Shown here one piece after another: positions 37,828-47,865 of a DNA stretch of 64,000 nt. Origin of the DNA: Glandiceps talaboti (lineage: Eukaryota > Hemichordata > Enteropneusta > Spengelidae). Within the stretch, counting starts at the first letter, position 1; every line of letters starts with the position of its first letter. The notes below the pieces were generated by a model. It had not been told where the DNA came from. It did no database searches and saw only the letters and a program-made list of their open reading frames with translations. The stretch lies in assembly GCF_964340395.1 (NCBI RefSeq), contig NC_135552.1, forward strand, positions 875,001 through 939,000. Direction: 5' to 3'. A program made the translations under genes and the position numbers.

Positions 37828-39130
37828 CAGGGTTCGTACACTTAAAGCAAAACAAAATTCCAGGACTTTCCAGGGGTTTTTCATCAGTTTTCCAGGGGTA
37901 TTCATATTGATTTTGACCATTTTCCAGGGGTGTTGACACTAAAGTATATTTTTTGAATGACATCTAATTGTCTGATGTAGACGAAAAAAATTAACAACAG
38001 TTCCCATAATATGTCACAAAACATTTTAAAGACAATCGACACTGCAAGATGTTGGTTTCAAAACCACGTTTGCACGCTAAGATTAACGGAGAAACCTCTC
38101 TCCTACCCCCTTAGTAGCCGTTTCGTCAAGCTGGTGCATTGATCGTGTAAGATTGAGTCGCAGCATTCTTCAGTCTAATTCAGACATATCCAGAAAATTA
38201 AATTAAAAATTAAAGTCTGTCCTCGTTATTGTATGGTTTGATGTTACTAGATTCATAAGTCACCTAAAATAATTTTTTTCTTCAAAATTTTGAATAAAAA
38301 CGTCATTTACGTAACGAAATTTCGAGCTATGAATAACTGAATACATTCATCGCTTGCGTCTCGATGTTTATGTACGGACGCCACGAGTTGCGGATCATCG
38401 CGATTTCTTAACTCAACTTGACCTTTGACGAATGTTACTGTACCGACAACATAAAACAGTAGTTTATTCTTTTAGAACATATAACACAAATATCCATTTA
38501 TCAACGACATAAAAGTCACAACCGTACTTCCACAACCCGGAAATTCAACTGCACTTCCCTAGGCCCTAGCCATGCCTGAGCTTGTAGTATGTCGACTCAT
38601 ACGCCGAACTTGTAACAATTTCTAATCGTGGTTGATGATGCTTTGATACTCGCTACAATGTTACGATAACCTTGTTAACAGACCCCGGCCGGGACTGTTA
38701 CAGTGTTACAATATCATGTCCCTGAAATGATGACTGGGAGATGTATGGAGTATAGTAGCAATATACGCAAGATCGAAACAAACACTGCGGCGCCCATTCA
38801 ACTAATCATAGGCACGGTCTGTGGGGTGAAGTGTCTCGTGGAACGATCGTTTGACTGTCTGGGTTCAATCGGCGTGAATTTTGATTCACCACCGTGGCGA
38901 AAGACTTTGAAAATATTTCCGCCATTTCGCATTTACGAGATTCAGAATCATATGAATGTGTGGCTCGAGCACAAACATGATGATCATCAATATTAATCGA
39001 TCGATTGATCATGATCATTTTCCAGGGTTTTCCAGGGGTAGGGCGCATTTTCCAGGGTTTTCCAGGGCTTTCCAGGGAGGGTTTGAAATTCCAGGGTTTT
39101 CCAGGGTTTTCCAGGACCGAGCGAACCCTG
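37828..39130. mobile_element. 1.3-kb DNA element inserted in ORF1 of the DIRS-like element
   Basis: Ends cagggttcg and cgaaccctg are perfect 9-base inverted repeats. They are flanked by the direct repeat gaaac at 37823-37827 and 39131-39135, a plausible 5-bp target duplication. Both subterminal regions are full of ttttccaggg words (37848-37935; 39018-39115). No transposase frame is visible, so it is non-autonomous. The CAGGG end recalls hAT elements, but those usually duplicate 8 bp. A diverged partial copy lies at 53528-53790. Confidence 0.8.
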
Positions 39131-39173
39131 GAAACGGTCTTACCTTTTTTGGAAGTACTTACTGTAGAGGAAG

Positions 39174-39383
39174 TCACTCGACTAGCAAAGACGTGCATTG
39201 AGGGATGATGTCATCGACCTCGCCACATCTTTCTGAAAACTTCTTCCATTGACGATCGGTCCAGTTACTCCAGAAATTGCATGTCTGGTCGGGTCGACAG
39301 GATCTGCAGTCCGCACAAAGATCATGGCCATCTCCCACAACGATGGGGTGGCCACACTTACTTATGGGAGACTGACACGACAT
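39174..39383 (-). pseudogene. Cysteine-rich N-terminus of the DIRS-like gag ORF
   Basis: Starts MSCQSPISKCGHPIVVG and continues with DLCADCRSCRPDQTC. It ends with NFWSNWTDRQWKKFSERC before a stop at 39174. The Cys/His spacing suggests a zinc-binding motif, as seen at the start of ORF1 in DIRS/Ngaro elements of fish and echinoderms. A frame change near 39190 would lead into a Ser/Thr-rich stretch that is cut by the inserted element at 39130. Confidence 0.7.
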
Positions 39384-39649
39384 CGTGAAGGAAGTCCAAA
39401 TGCTAAAAAATAATAACAAATACAACAATAGCGCCCGATACAAGATGAGGCGCCAACGAACTAAAAAAAAGTGTCCTTGAAACCGTAGACGCAACACACA
39501 AGAATAATAAGGAATGACTGAGCTGGAATCCTGAGGTATTCAGCGAAGTGTTCACCACTTTATAGGGGATAACTCGTGTTAATCTTGGCACAAGAGGATA
39601 AAACTTTCAGATTCCTTGAGCTATTCTACAAAATTCATTGATTTGCCAA

Positions 39650-39757
39650 GGAATACTGGGCTAGTCAGGGTCATGTGACCACTAGGGGGACAGGCCATGG
39701 AGTGCCGGAGCATTAATTTATATTTGGCAATAAACAAGGGGAAGCAGAGGGGACTAA
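39650..39757. repeat. Right inverted terminal repeat of the DIRS-like element
   Basis: Reverse complement of 33055-33172; it contains ccaaggaatactggg, ctagtcagggtcatgtgacc and ggcaataaacaaggggaagc. It marks the 5' end of the element. Confidence 0.85.
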
Positions 39758-40170
39758 AAATACTCGTACACTAAAATTCCTAGCTGCATATTGCCCATAT
39801 CTCTCCTTGAATAAATATACAACTGGATGCTGGAATTTACATTTTTGTTTCTATATTATAACCCAAACCAAAGCTATACAATACTTAGTAATATTGATGG
39901 GTAGACCCACATTTACTGGAACATCAACTTGCAAGGGACATGCAGTGTTTGGTATATATTGGTATGCCATAGTGTATGTTATTTCCCCATACCAGAATTC
40001 AACACAAGAGGGCGCTATATTCTCCACTTCCGGTTTGTATTGTACAATGGGCAATATGTAAGTAATAGCTTAATTTTGATTGTTCTATGAATACAGTCTA
40101 TGATTGAAGTTGTTTAGTTATGCAGTATTAAATAAAGTGATTGATTACTGCAAATATGGCTGCCATCCAG

Positions 40171-40860
40171 TAAAAATAGCACCAATGGCATTGTAGCATA
40201 AATGTACAGTTTCTAAAAATATTTATCCACATGTTGATCCATGCTAGATATAGGTGTTCATTTGTTGAATGATTATCCAGTTGCCAATCCAGCTCTTTTG
40301 TTATCTTTGCAATATAACGCGATCATTTGGCTGTTATTATGGCGTGGTCATGTTGCTAGACATATTTGCATATATTTTTTGAATGTTCGTTCATTTGTCT
40401 ATGAATACCTGATGTTATCTTGTGATATACACCATCATATGGCTGTTGCTATGAGAGTGGTCTTGTTGCTAAGCACATTTACATACATTTTTTGAATGTT
40501 CATTCACAATATATATGATCATTTGGCTGTTGTCAAGGGACATGGTCTTGTTGCTAGGTATATCTGCATACATTTTTTGAATGTTATTCATTTGTCTATT
40601 AATCCCCGTTATCTGTGCAATATATGCGATCATTTGGCTGTTCATATGGGCCTGTTCTTGTTATTAGGCACATTTTGCATATATTTTTTGAATGTTTATT
40701 CAGTTGTCTATTAATCTCTGTTGTTATCTTTGCAATATATGTGATCATTTGGCTGTTGCTATGGATGTGGTCTTGTTGCTAGACATATTTGCATACTTTT
40801 GTTGCTGTGGGCTTGGTCTTGTTGCTAGGCACATTTACATACATCTTTTGGAAATTATTG
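40171..40860. mobile_element. Tandem-module element (tagcaccaatggcattgtag type), modules only
   Basis: Begins taaaaatagcaccaatggca. It has about five modules of roughly 110 bp, each with tgatcatttggctgttg, ggtcttgttgctaggca and catacattttttgaatgt. The right half found at 30.9-31.7 kb is missing, so this copy is truncated at about 40860. Confidence 0.75.
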
Positions 40861-41116
40861 TATTTGATTCATCACATTGAAACATACCTTACACCCCAAT
40901 ATTCAAATTGAGTTTATATTTGAAAGAAACCTGCATGAGTGGTTAATATGGCTTTGATGGAGGATCAGTGTCATTTAATATGGGAAAATGCACAAAACTA
41001 TTAATTCACAAAGAATCAAAAGAAGTAGTAAATCTTTACTCACAAGACACAATGATTACAATACAGAAACAACATACTGTCTGATTTCCAAAATATACAA
41101 GTCATTGAGAATGACA

Positions 41117-41752
41117 TAGTCCCCGCTATGATTGGGTTTTAAGGAATTATCAATACTCTGATCACGCAACAACACTTGTGAACCTAAATCAAACAGACTT
41201 AGATATATTGTGTCTGCTTGTTGGACATGGAACATGCCTACAACAATAAAGGATGGGTCGGGTATGGGGGATCGTATCACGACGAAAATGGATATGCACA
41301 TGTATGTCATAGAACACTGTCCTAATACCAACTTTGAATGAGATTTGCTCAAGCATGTCTGAGTTATGGCTTTGGACATGGAAAATTCGCAAACAAAATG
41401 GCTGCTAGGCGGCCATATTGGATCGTATCTTGACAACAATGAATATGCACATGTATGTCATAAAACACTGTCCTAATGCCAACTTTGAATGAGATCTGTT
41501 CAAGTATGTCTGAATTATGGCTTTAGACAGGGAAAATTTGCAAACAAAATGGCTGCTAGGCAGCCATATTGGATCGTATCATGAAACAAATTGACGTGCA
41601 TATGTATGCCACTGTATGTTGCCCCTGTACCAAGTTTGAAAGAAATCGGTCCAGGCATCTCCAAGAAACGGCTGCGGACGGACGGACGGACGGACGGACA
41701 GACGGAACCCAATCCATAAGTCCCCGTCCCGGACTTCGTCCGGCGGGGACTA
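41117..41752. mobile_element. Second ACGG-type tandem-core element
   Basis: The left end tagtccccgctatgattggg, the core modules, ccaagtttgaaagaaatcgg, ggacggacggacggac (about 41676-41704) and the terminal hairpin at 41719-41751 repeat the element at 24316-25219. It has fewer core copies. The hairpin here is nearly perfect (agtccccg..ccggac, loop ttc, gtccgg.cggggact). Confidence 0.78.
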
Positions 41753-41764
41753 AAAATTTACTCA

Positions 41765-42420
41765 CATGGTCTAATGAGTTGATATGTTACCATGGTTTAA
41801 TGAATTAATATGTTACCATGGTCTAATGAGTTGATATGTTACCATGGTTTATGAGTTGATATGTTACCATGGTCTAATGAGTTGGTATGTTACCATGGTT
41901 TAATGAGTTGATATGTTACCATGGTCTAATGAGTTGATATGTTACCATGGTTTAATGAGTTGGTATGTTACCATGGTTTAATGAGTTGATATGTTACCAT
42001 GGTCTAATGAGTTTATATGTTACCATGGTCTAATGAATTAATATGTTACCATGGTCTAATGAGTTGGTATGTTACCATGGTCTAATGAGTTGATATGTTA
42101 CCATGGTTTAATGAATTAATATGTTACCATGGTTTAATGAGTTTATATGTTACCATGGTCTAATGAGTTGGTATGTTACCATGGTCTAATGAGTTGATAT
42201 GTTACCATGGTCTAATGAGTTGATATGTTACCATGGTCCAATGAATTGATATGTTACCATGGTCTAATGAGTTGATATGTTACCATGGTCTAATGAGTTG
42301 GTATGTTACCATGGTCTAATGAGTTGGTATGTTACCATGGTCTAATGAGTTGATATGTTACCATGGTTTAATGAGTTGATATGTTACATTTAAATACTTA
42401 CATGGTCTAATGAGTTTATA
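41765..42420 (+). repeat. 26-bp minisatellite, about 24 copies
   Basis: Units contain gttaccatggtctaatgagt followed by tgatat, with variation at tctaatg/tttaatg and ttgatat/ttggtat. Each unit holds an NcoI-like ccatgg palindrome. No coding significance. Confidence 0.92.
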
Positions 42421-42544
42421 TGTTGCCCTCCTTGAGGAAGTGCCTACAAAGAATACATAGAAAATAGGTGTTAAGAAACTGAACATAAAGTTAAAAGTGT
42501 TTCATCAAGAGATTATGAAGACTATCAATTCTAAAAAATATGGT

Positions 42545-42930
42545 AGAAAGTGTCTGTCAAAGCAATATCAATGAAAGTATTTGTGGAAGCAATGTCAATG
42601 AAAATGTCTATGGAAGCAATATCAATGAAAGTGTCTGTGGAAGCAATGTCAATGAAAGTGTCTGTCGGAACAATGACAATGAAAGTGTCTGTGGAAGCAA
42701 TGACAATGAAAGTGTCTGTCGGAACAATGACAATGAAAGTGTCTGTCGGAGCAATGACAATGAAAGTGTCTGTCGGAGCAATGACAATGAAAGTGTCTGT
42801 CGGAGCAATGACAATGAAAGTGTCTGTCAAAGCAATGTCAATAAAAGTCTGTGGAAGCAATGACAATGAAAGTGTCTGTGGAAGCAATGTCAATGAAAGT
42901 GTCTGTCGGAGCAATGTCAATGAAAATCAG
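42545..42930 (+). repeat. 27-bp minisatellite, about 14 copies
   Basis: Units contain aatgacaatgaaagtgtctg followed by tcggagc or tggaagc. The nine-codon period keeps several frames open on both strands (for example NESVCRSND on plus). There is no splice or domain evidence, so it is not called as a gene. Confidence 0.9.
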
Positions 42931-43276
42931 TAATTCAAATCTCAAAAGGATTTTCTTAGTACTTTTGAAACAATTTAGTACTTTAGAAATAATTTGGAGA
43001 AATTTTGGTTTTTTGGATTCTACGAAACTGACAATCTTTTATTTTCCAAAAAATTTAAAATAGAATTCGGTGGCCATATTGGATTTTAAAATAGATACAT
43101 CTCAATCTCTTTTTGACCTCTAATTTACAAACATCCATGGCAACCCCGAATTTTTTGTCTTGATTTTGATTTTGTTCAAAATTTGTTTGTTTTCTTTTAA
43201 AGCAATTTTTATTTCTGAGATGCATACTAAACCAATGCATTACTTTTTGAGATATCATGTCCACGGATATGGACAG

Positions 43277-43277
<1 letters not shown>

Positions 43278-43341
<64 letters not shown>
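43278..43341 (+). repeat. CA microsatellite
   Basis: About 31 uninterrupted CA units. Confidence 0.97.
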
Positions 43342-43342
<1 letters not shown>

Positions 43343-43399
43343 TATGTATACACTGAGATAAAATCCTAACAACATAACTTCACTTCATAACTTGTTGAG

Positions 43400-43705
43400 T
43401 CATGATTGGAGAATGTTTTGAGTGGCTGGCTTGGAATATGCAGGTTGCAGGTTCAAGCCCAATCATCGCCATTTGTTTCTGAATGGCTAAAGACCTTGGG
43501 CAAGAATTGAACCAAGGATTGTGTGCCTCCGTCAACCCAGCTGTATAATTGCCAACCTAGTGTGATAGAGGTAAATGCTTTAATCCTATGTGATTATACA
43601 GGTTACAATGGATTGTCTGCTCCCCTGGGAGTTGAGAAAGTATAAAGGGCTGTTGTGCCACCATCGATCTATGCCAAGGGTAATAATTGTGAACATATTG
43701 AGCTC
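43400..43705 (+). mobile_element. Decayed copy of the tRNA-derived SINE
   Basis: Same order as 15146-15510: gagtcatgat, a tRNA-like part with B-box-like ggttcaagccc (43450-43460), ccttgggcaag, tcaacccagctgtataa, ctcccctgggagttgag and gggtaataattgt. The 3' tail is truncated and there is no ATT repeat. Confidence 0.82.
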
Positions 43706-43809
43706 TCAGAAGAAAAGTTATGATCATAATTTGCATAATTAATGATCTTTGGTAATTAGGCCATATCTTACGAATACACACTTAAATTTCAATATAATTC
43801 AGTACATAC

Positions 43810-44900
43810 CAGAGGTCGCGTTAACGTGTTATTTGTGCATATTTGATGCCATATTTGACACTTGGGATGCAATTTTTTGGATGTACGCGCGTCATAAACA
43901 GGGGACAATGGGGCTTACTGCTGGCAAACGTACGGTTGGCATCTTTGCTTCGAAGTTGTAGAACAAGGCATTTTGGATTTAGTCAGTTCTAATTGTAACT
44001 ACCTTTAAGTTCTAAATCTCTATGTGTAGTGTGACCTGTGAAATTTGAATATGACCCATCGTATGCACAACGTTTCAACAGTTTCATGTGCCCCATGACC
44101 ATTTTGTGACGTGGACAAGCACATCTTGGGTATTTTAGAAACGACGTGATATTATCATTACTAATCCACGTGATTGGTTACTTATTAACAGACATGGTTA
44201 GAATTTAGAAAGGGTTTCCATTGATAGCACGGCCATTACGTTTTTACGGCGAAGCATCTTCCTCACGGGTGAAGCGGTGATTAAATATACCACATCGGTG
44301 CACAGTAGTCTATGCTGAAAACTTCACATAGATAAATTCATACTGCCACGTCACCATTTCATTCTCACTAAAATGGCTTCGTTATGAGATCGAACGCATT
44401 ATGTGAATTTACAGTTCAATACATGCTCTTCGAAGCTTCGTCTGTGGTGAACATGGTTCACACGTAAGGCAACGTTCAAGAATAAATGATTATCTTGGTG
44501 TATACCGAATTAATAGTTCTCCTCAGCAACACAAAATTTGTATCAAACTTTTACAACTGAGTCTCTGTCAAATTGAAAGTTCACGCTGTCGTTCATACTT
44601 CATGTTGTGGAACTAATAGTTTATGGATTGCGGTATTGTATCATAGTGTAGTTTTATGTATTTTGACTCCAAGAACTTCCCTAACATAGATTCATCCAGA
44701 TTTCGTCCTCGGAGCACATATTTTTAGAAACTGATTACCATAGAAAATCAAAAGTCTAGGAAGATGAAATTAAACCACTGTACAGAGTATTGTTGGATAT
44801 AAATGTTTTCTTTTTGGAAGTGCAAACTATGCACTTGTATACGGTGTGCGGGAGAATGACACCGATGTGTTCATGTACATGTATTTACATTTATAACATA
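43810..44900 (-). mobile_element. Truncated inverted copy of the transposon at 62275-63510
   Basis: Starts cagaggtcgcgttaacg, the reverse complement of the other copy's right end. It stays alignable in reverse to about 44900; shared text includes cacacgtaagg-type, ggagcacatatttt and gtatacggtgtgcgggagaa words. The far terminus is missing. No transposase frame is seen. Confidence 0.8.
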
Positions 44901-45307
44901 TTTACATGTTAGGTAAACACCTGAATATATCTGAAACACTTAGCTGACTAGCTGACTGTACGAATGCCATAGAAGGCATCGAATGAATGATAACATTGAA
45001 AAAAGTAAGCGTGAAACTGATTTGCACAGGAAAGAAAATTTATTTGTTTCGTGATTTTGTTCACAATGAAGACTACACATAAATGATCGTAGTTTGGGCT
45101 AATGAATAATGGACAATAGGTGTTTACTTTTTATTGTCTACAACCTAAAGTACATGAATATGCGTCGAGACTTATGAATATTCACCATAGTACATAGTAA
45201 CTACTCGTTAGGATGCGTCATTACGATGTTTTTGATTTTGATGTCGCCCCCTAAACAAACACACTGGGTGCTTGCCCGTGTGAGGGCACTAACCCAAGGA
45301 ATTACGG

Positions 45308-45432
45308 TACATACATACATACCGGTACATACATACATACATACATACATATATACATACATACAGACACACAGACAGACAGACAGACACTTCATTGTGT
45401 TAATAGCACTAAAAATGAAGTTCATTAGTGCT
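45308..45432 (+). repeat. ACAT/ACAG microsatellite followed by a hairpin
   Basis: acatacatac units lead into cagacagacagac, then a near-palindrome at 45404-45432 (tagcactaa..atgaa with ttcattagtgct). The same arrangement of microsatellite then hairpin ends the elements at 1-520 and 30483-31697, so this is probably the terminus of another copy. Confidence 0.7.
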
Positions 45433-45464
45433 GAAAATTAAGAAAACAGTACATGTACACCCAC

Positions 45465-45737
45465 TTCAATATTATCTACTAAATCTCTCTGTAAATCATC
45501 AGTGTTGCTGAGTGCTTCTTTCACATTTCTGAATGGATCATCTCTGGATGTTGCCTGTGGTCTTTTATGTTTAGATCTTCTAGTCTGTACTGGTGTGCCA
45601 GAGGGTGAGTTTTTAACCCCACTACCTCCTCCTGTACTACCTGCACTGGGCCGCCTTGTTGTTGTAGAGCTCATTATCGGAGCTATATCATTCAGCGACA
45701 CACTCTGTCGGTTTTGTTGCATGCTTATGGGGGAAAT
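45465..45737 (-). CDS. OSBPL10/11: OSBPL10/11-like gene, exon with Ser-rich linker and DPF..VKE helix
   Basis: Minus-strand acceptor tttgcccctag precedes ATTTCCCCCATAAGC. The exon ends ATTGAA before gtgggt, a usable but weak donor. It is 273 bases, phase 0 at both ends, 91 residues. It begins ISPISMQQNRQSVSLND and passes a Ser/Gly/Thr-rich stretch. A basic patch follows (RRSKHKRPQ), and it ends DDPFRNVKEALSNTDDLQRD then LVDNIE. The last part matches the predicted coiled segment following the PH domain in ORP10/11. The methionine inside (45722) is internal, since the exon is open to its acceptor and joins in frame to the PH exon. Confidence 0.9.
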
Positions 45738-46332
45738 CTAGGGGCAAAGAAGATTGAAAGAAATTATAAAAACTACAGCAGTAAATGAATGAATGCAAAC
45801 ATGGCTTGAACTTGCACTCTTGTCACATCTCAGTGGCTTTTTTCAAGGACATGCAAATTTTGATTGAAAATATCAGTCAAGTACAAATATACATATGACT
45901 AAGTTTTGTGTCTTTGTAAACACAACACAGTTCTGCAGACTTTCCGATGGAGATAAATGTATATAAATATACAAAATTATACAATCATGAATGAAAATGC
46001 AACAAATTAATGCTGTACACACTAACAAGTCTAGTTTCACACATTTCTGACTGTCCGAGACATGATTGATGACTGCTCAAGGCAAAACTAGCACTCACTT
46101 ATTGTTTAAAGAATAGCTACTTGTATATCTGAAAAAGTGGTCTGTAAATTCTTTAATTGTTGTTGATGATCCCATGGATTTATATATCGACGTTGTAAAA
46201 GTGAGTTTAGATCATTTTTCAACACAATCAGTGAGGAGAGTGATACTAAGCAATGTGTATGAGGCACAACTTTTCATTTCATATGTAAATTTTGAAATGT
46301 GCATTTATATTTCCAAGAAGAATTGATATTAC
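45738..46332 (-). other. Short intron between two ORP exons
   Basis: AT-rich, about 595 bases, bounded by gtaatat (donor side, 46332) and tttgcccctag (acceptor side, 45738). No repeat or further exon seen. It is the only compact intron of this gene in the window. Confidence 0.8.
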
Positions 46333-46494
46333 CTGTGCCATTTGTTCTGTGTGGTACTGTGTTACAGCCCGTAGTTTGTTAACCCAGTGTTGTCTTTCTT
46401 TGGCATCTGAAGCTCTCAATCTGTACACTTCCCCATTGGCAGCATTCACTGAAAATGTCTGTGAGTCTTCATCACTCGGTGAAATCACAGCTCC
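46333..46494 (-). CDS. OSBPL10/11: OSBPL10/11-like gene, exon encoding the C-terminal half of the PH domain
   Basis: Minus-strand acceptor ttgtcctacag precedes GGAGCTGTG. The donor gtaatat follows GCACAG. It has 162 bases, 54 codons, phase 0. It encodes GAVISPSDEDSQTFSVNA, then GEVYRLRASDAKERQHWVNK, then LRAVTQYHTEQMAQ. This is the last strands and C-terminal helix of the PH domain; the Trp in RQHWVNK is the conserved PH-helix Trp. The PH domain targets ORPs to phosphoinositide-rich membranes. The pattern is closer to ORP10/11 than to ORP9. The exon for the first PH half was not found up to 64000, so it may lie beyond the edge. Confidence 0.95.
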
Positions 46495-46589
46495 CTGTAG
46501 GACAAATTACACAATAAATAATATCATCATTAAATTTAACTATATCCTGATTACTGATTAAAAAAAGATTATTATATTATATCATGCTA

Positions 46590-46672
46590 CTATGCGCCAT
46601 TCTGATTGGATAATAACTGTGGTAAAATCCCATTTTACCACGGCTGGCAGTGGTAAAATGGGCCCCTAAACT
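46590..46672. repeat. Small hairpin-forming repeat (ggtaaaatggg type)
   Basis: gtggtaaaatcccattttaccac (46618-46640) folds on itself, followed by cagtggtaaaatgggcccc. Probably a MITE-like fragment; the ends were not defined. Confidence 0.5.
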
Positions 46673-47463
46673 AGCATATGAATAGTACATACAAGCTGAA
46701 TGTGATCGTTCTTATGCCAATAAGTTAACACTTCCCCAGAGTAAAGATGTGTCAGGTATCCTGTACAATAGTTTGGGTTACAGTAGTCCAAATAATTCCA
46801 CTGATGACCTTGCGATCGAAAGCAACGATCGATCAGTGGCTTCAACATCACTGATAAGGTACAAGTTCTCCCATGCAACGAGCCGTCTCAGCGTCCTACT
46901 CTCGTTACGCGTTGAATCAAGCAACACCAATTTAACTTTTAACCATCACATCAGTCAAGTGCGTCAGGATTATTTCAAAACTGTACATTTTCAGGTTCGG
47001 TCAATGTTCAATTTGTTAACCATTAGATTAAAGTAGACTGTGTAACGTCGCGTCTCTGATTAACTGTCTCGCGCTTTTTCCGATTCAACTGATTCAACGC
47101 CGAGACATCTATTTTTAGAAGTGTACAAGATTGTATTCTTATGTAAATATCCAAACAAAATTGTTACTTTCTTTAACCTCTTGCCCCGTTTTCTTTGTTG
47201 CTAGTTTTCAACGCGTTTTCGTTATGCATTATATGATGTAAATAAAGTATGCAATACAATGCATTGCAATGCAGTGTATGGTTTGTGTTCATGCAGTGTG
47301 TGCGGGGGGCTACATGAACGTATCCACTCATCAAAATATGCTCGTTCCCGACGATCTATTACCGACGATCTTTTTCTGTACGTGCGAATTCGCCTTTTCA
47401 GGCATATAAATAACCACAGAATCACATTTAGAAGAAATAGACACATATTTTGATATAATATAA

Positions 47464-47606
47464 TAGCAATAACCCCCTCCGAAGGCGGGTATACACTCGA
47501 ATTTGGTACAATTCGCTCCATATAGCACTCGCCATTCGGCTCGTGCTATATGTCGCGAATTGTACCAAAATCTCGTGTATACCCGCCTTCGGCGGGGGTT
47601 ATTGCT
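47464..47606. mobile_element. Foldback element with arms of about 64 bases
   Basis: The left arm (47464-47528) starts agcaataaccccctccgaag and includes gcgggtatacactcg, ggtacaattcgc and atatagcac. The right arm (47543-47606) is its near-perfect reverse complement, ending gggggttattgct. The loop is about 14 bases around gccattcggct. Such a cruciform-capable structure is typical of foldback MITEs. No coding sequence. Confidence 0.85.
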
Positions 47607-47688
47607 TAATTATACCATTTGTTTTGACATTATCTGAACTTAAGAGTGAAACTCGATAAATGTATATTATTAATTTCTGTATTTCTGT

Positions 47689-47735
47689 ATGTATGTATGT
47701 ATGTATGTATGTATGTATGTATGAATGTTTGTATG

Positions 47736-47766
<31 letters not shown>

Positions 47767-47865
47767 GTATGTATGTATGTATGTATGTATGTATGTATGT
47801 ATGTATGTTTGTATGTATGTATGTATGTATGTATGTATGTATGTATGTATGTATGTATGTATGTA
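47689..47865 (+). repeat. ATGT microsatellite
   Basis: About 44 units of atgt with three or four single-base interruptions. All frames through it are open on both strands for this reason alone. Confidence 0.97.

Larger units (their letters stand above)
33027..39757 (-). mobile_element. Decayed DIRS/Ngaro-like tyrosine-recombinase retrotransposon
   Basis: The coding order on the minus strand is: cysteine-rich gag-like start (39383-39174), gag-like ORF (37762-36335), RT (35876-35397), RNase H (about 35090-34450) and tyrosine recombinase (about 34300-33342). No LTRs, protease or DDE integrase are seen. Instead, inverted terminal sequences of over 100 bases lie at 33055-33172 and 39650-39757 (gcttccccttgtttattgcc and its reverse complement). 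This architecture defines the YR-retroelement group, which integrates with a recombinase. Frameshifts, a nonsense codon in the recombinase and a 1.3-kb insertion show it is inactive. It lies in the ORP intron between 45465 and 31864, in the sense orientation. Confidence 0.88.

Noticed and set aside
42531-42933. Open frames with Cys/Ser/Asn or Leu/Ser repeats
   Set aside because: Product of the 27-bp minisatellite; both strands are open for the same arithmetic reason.
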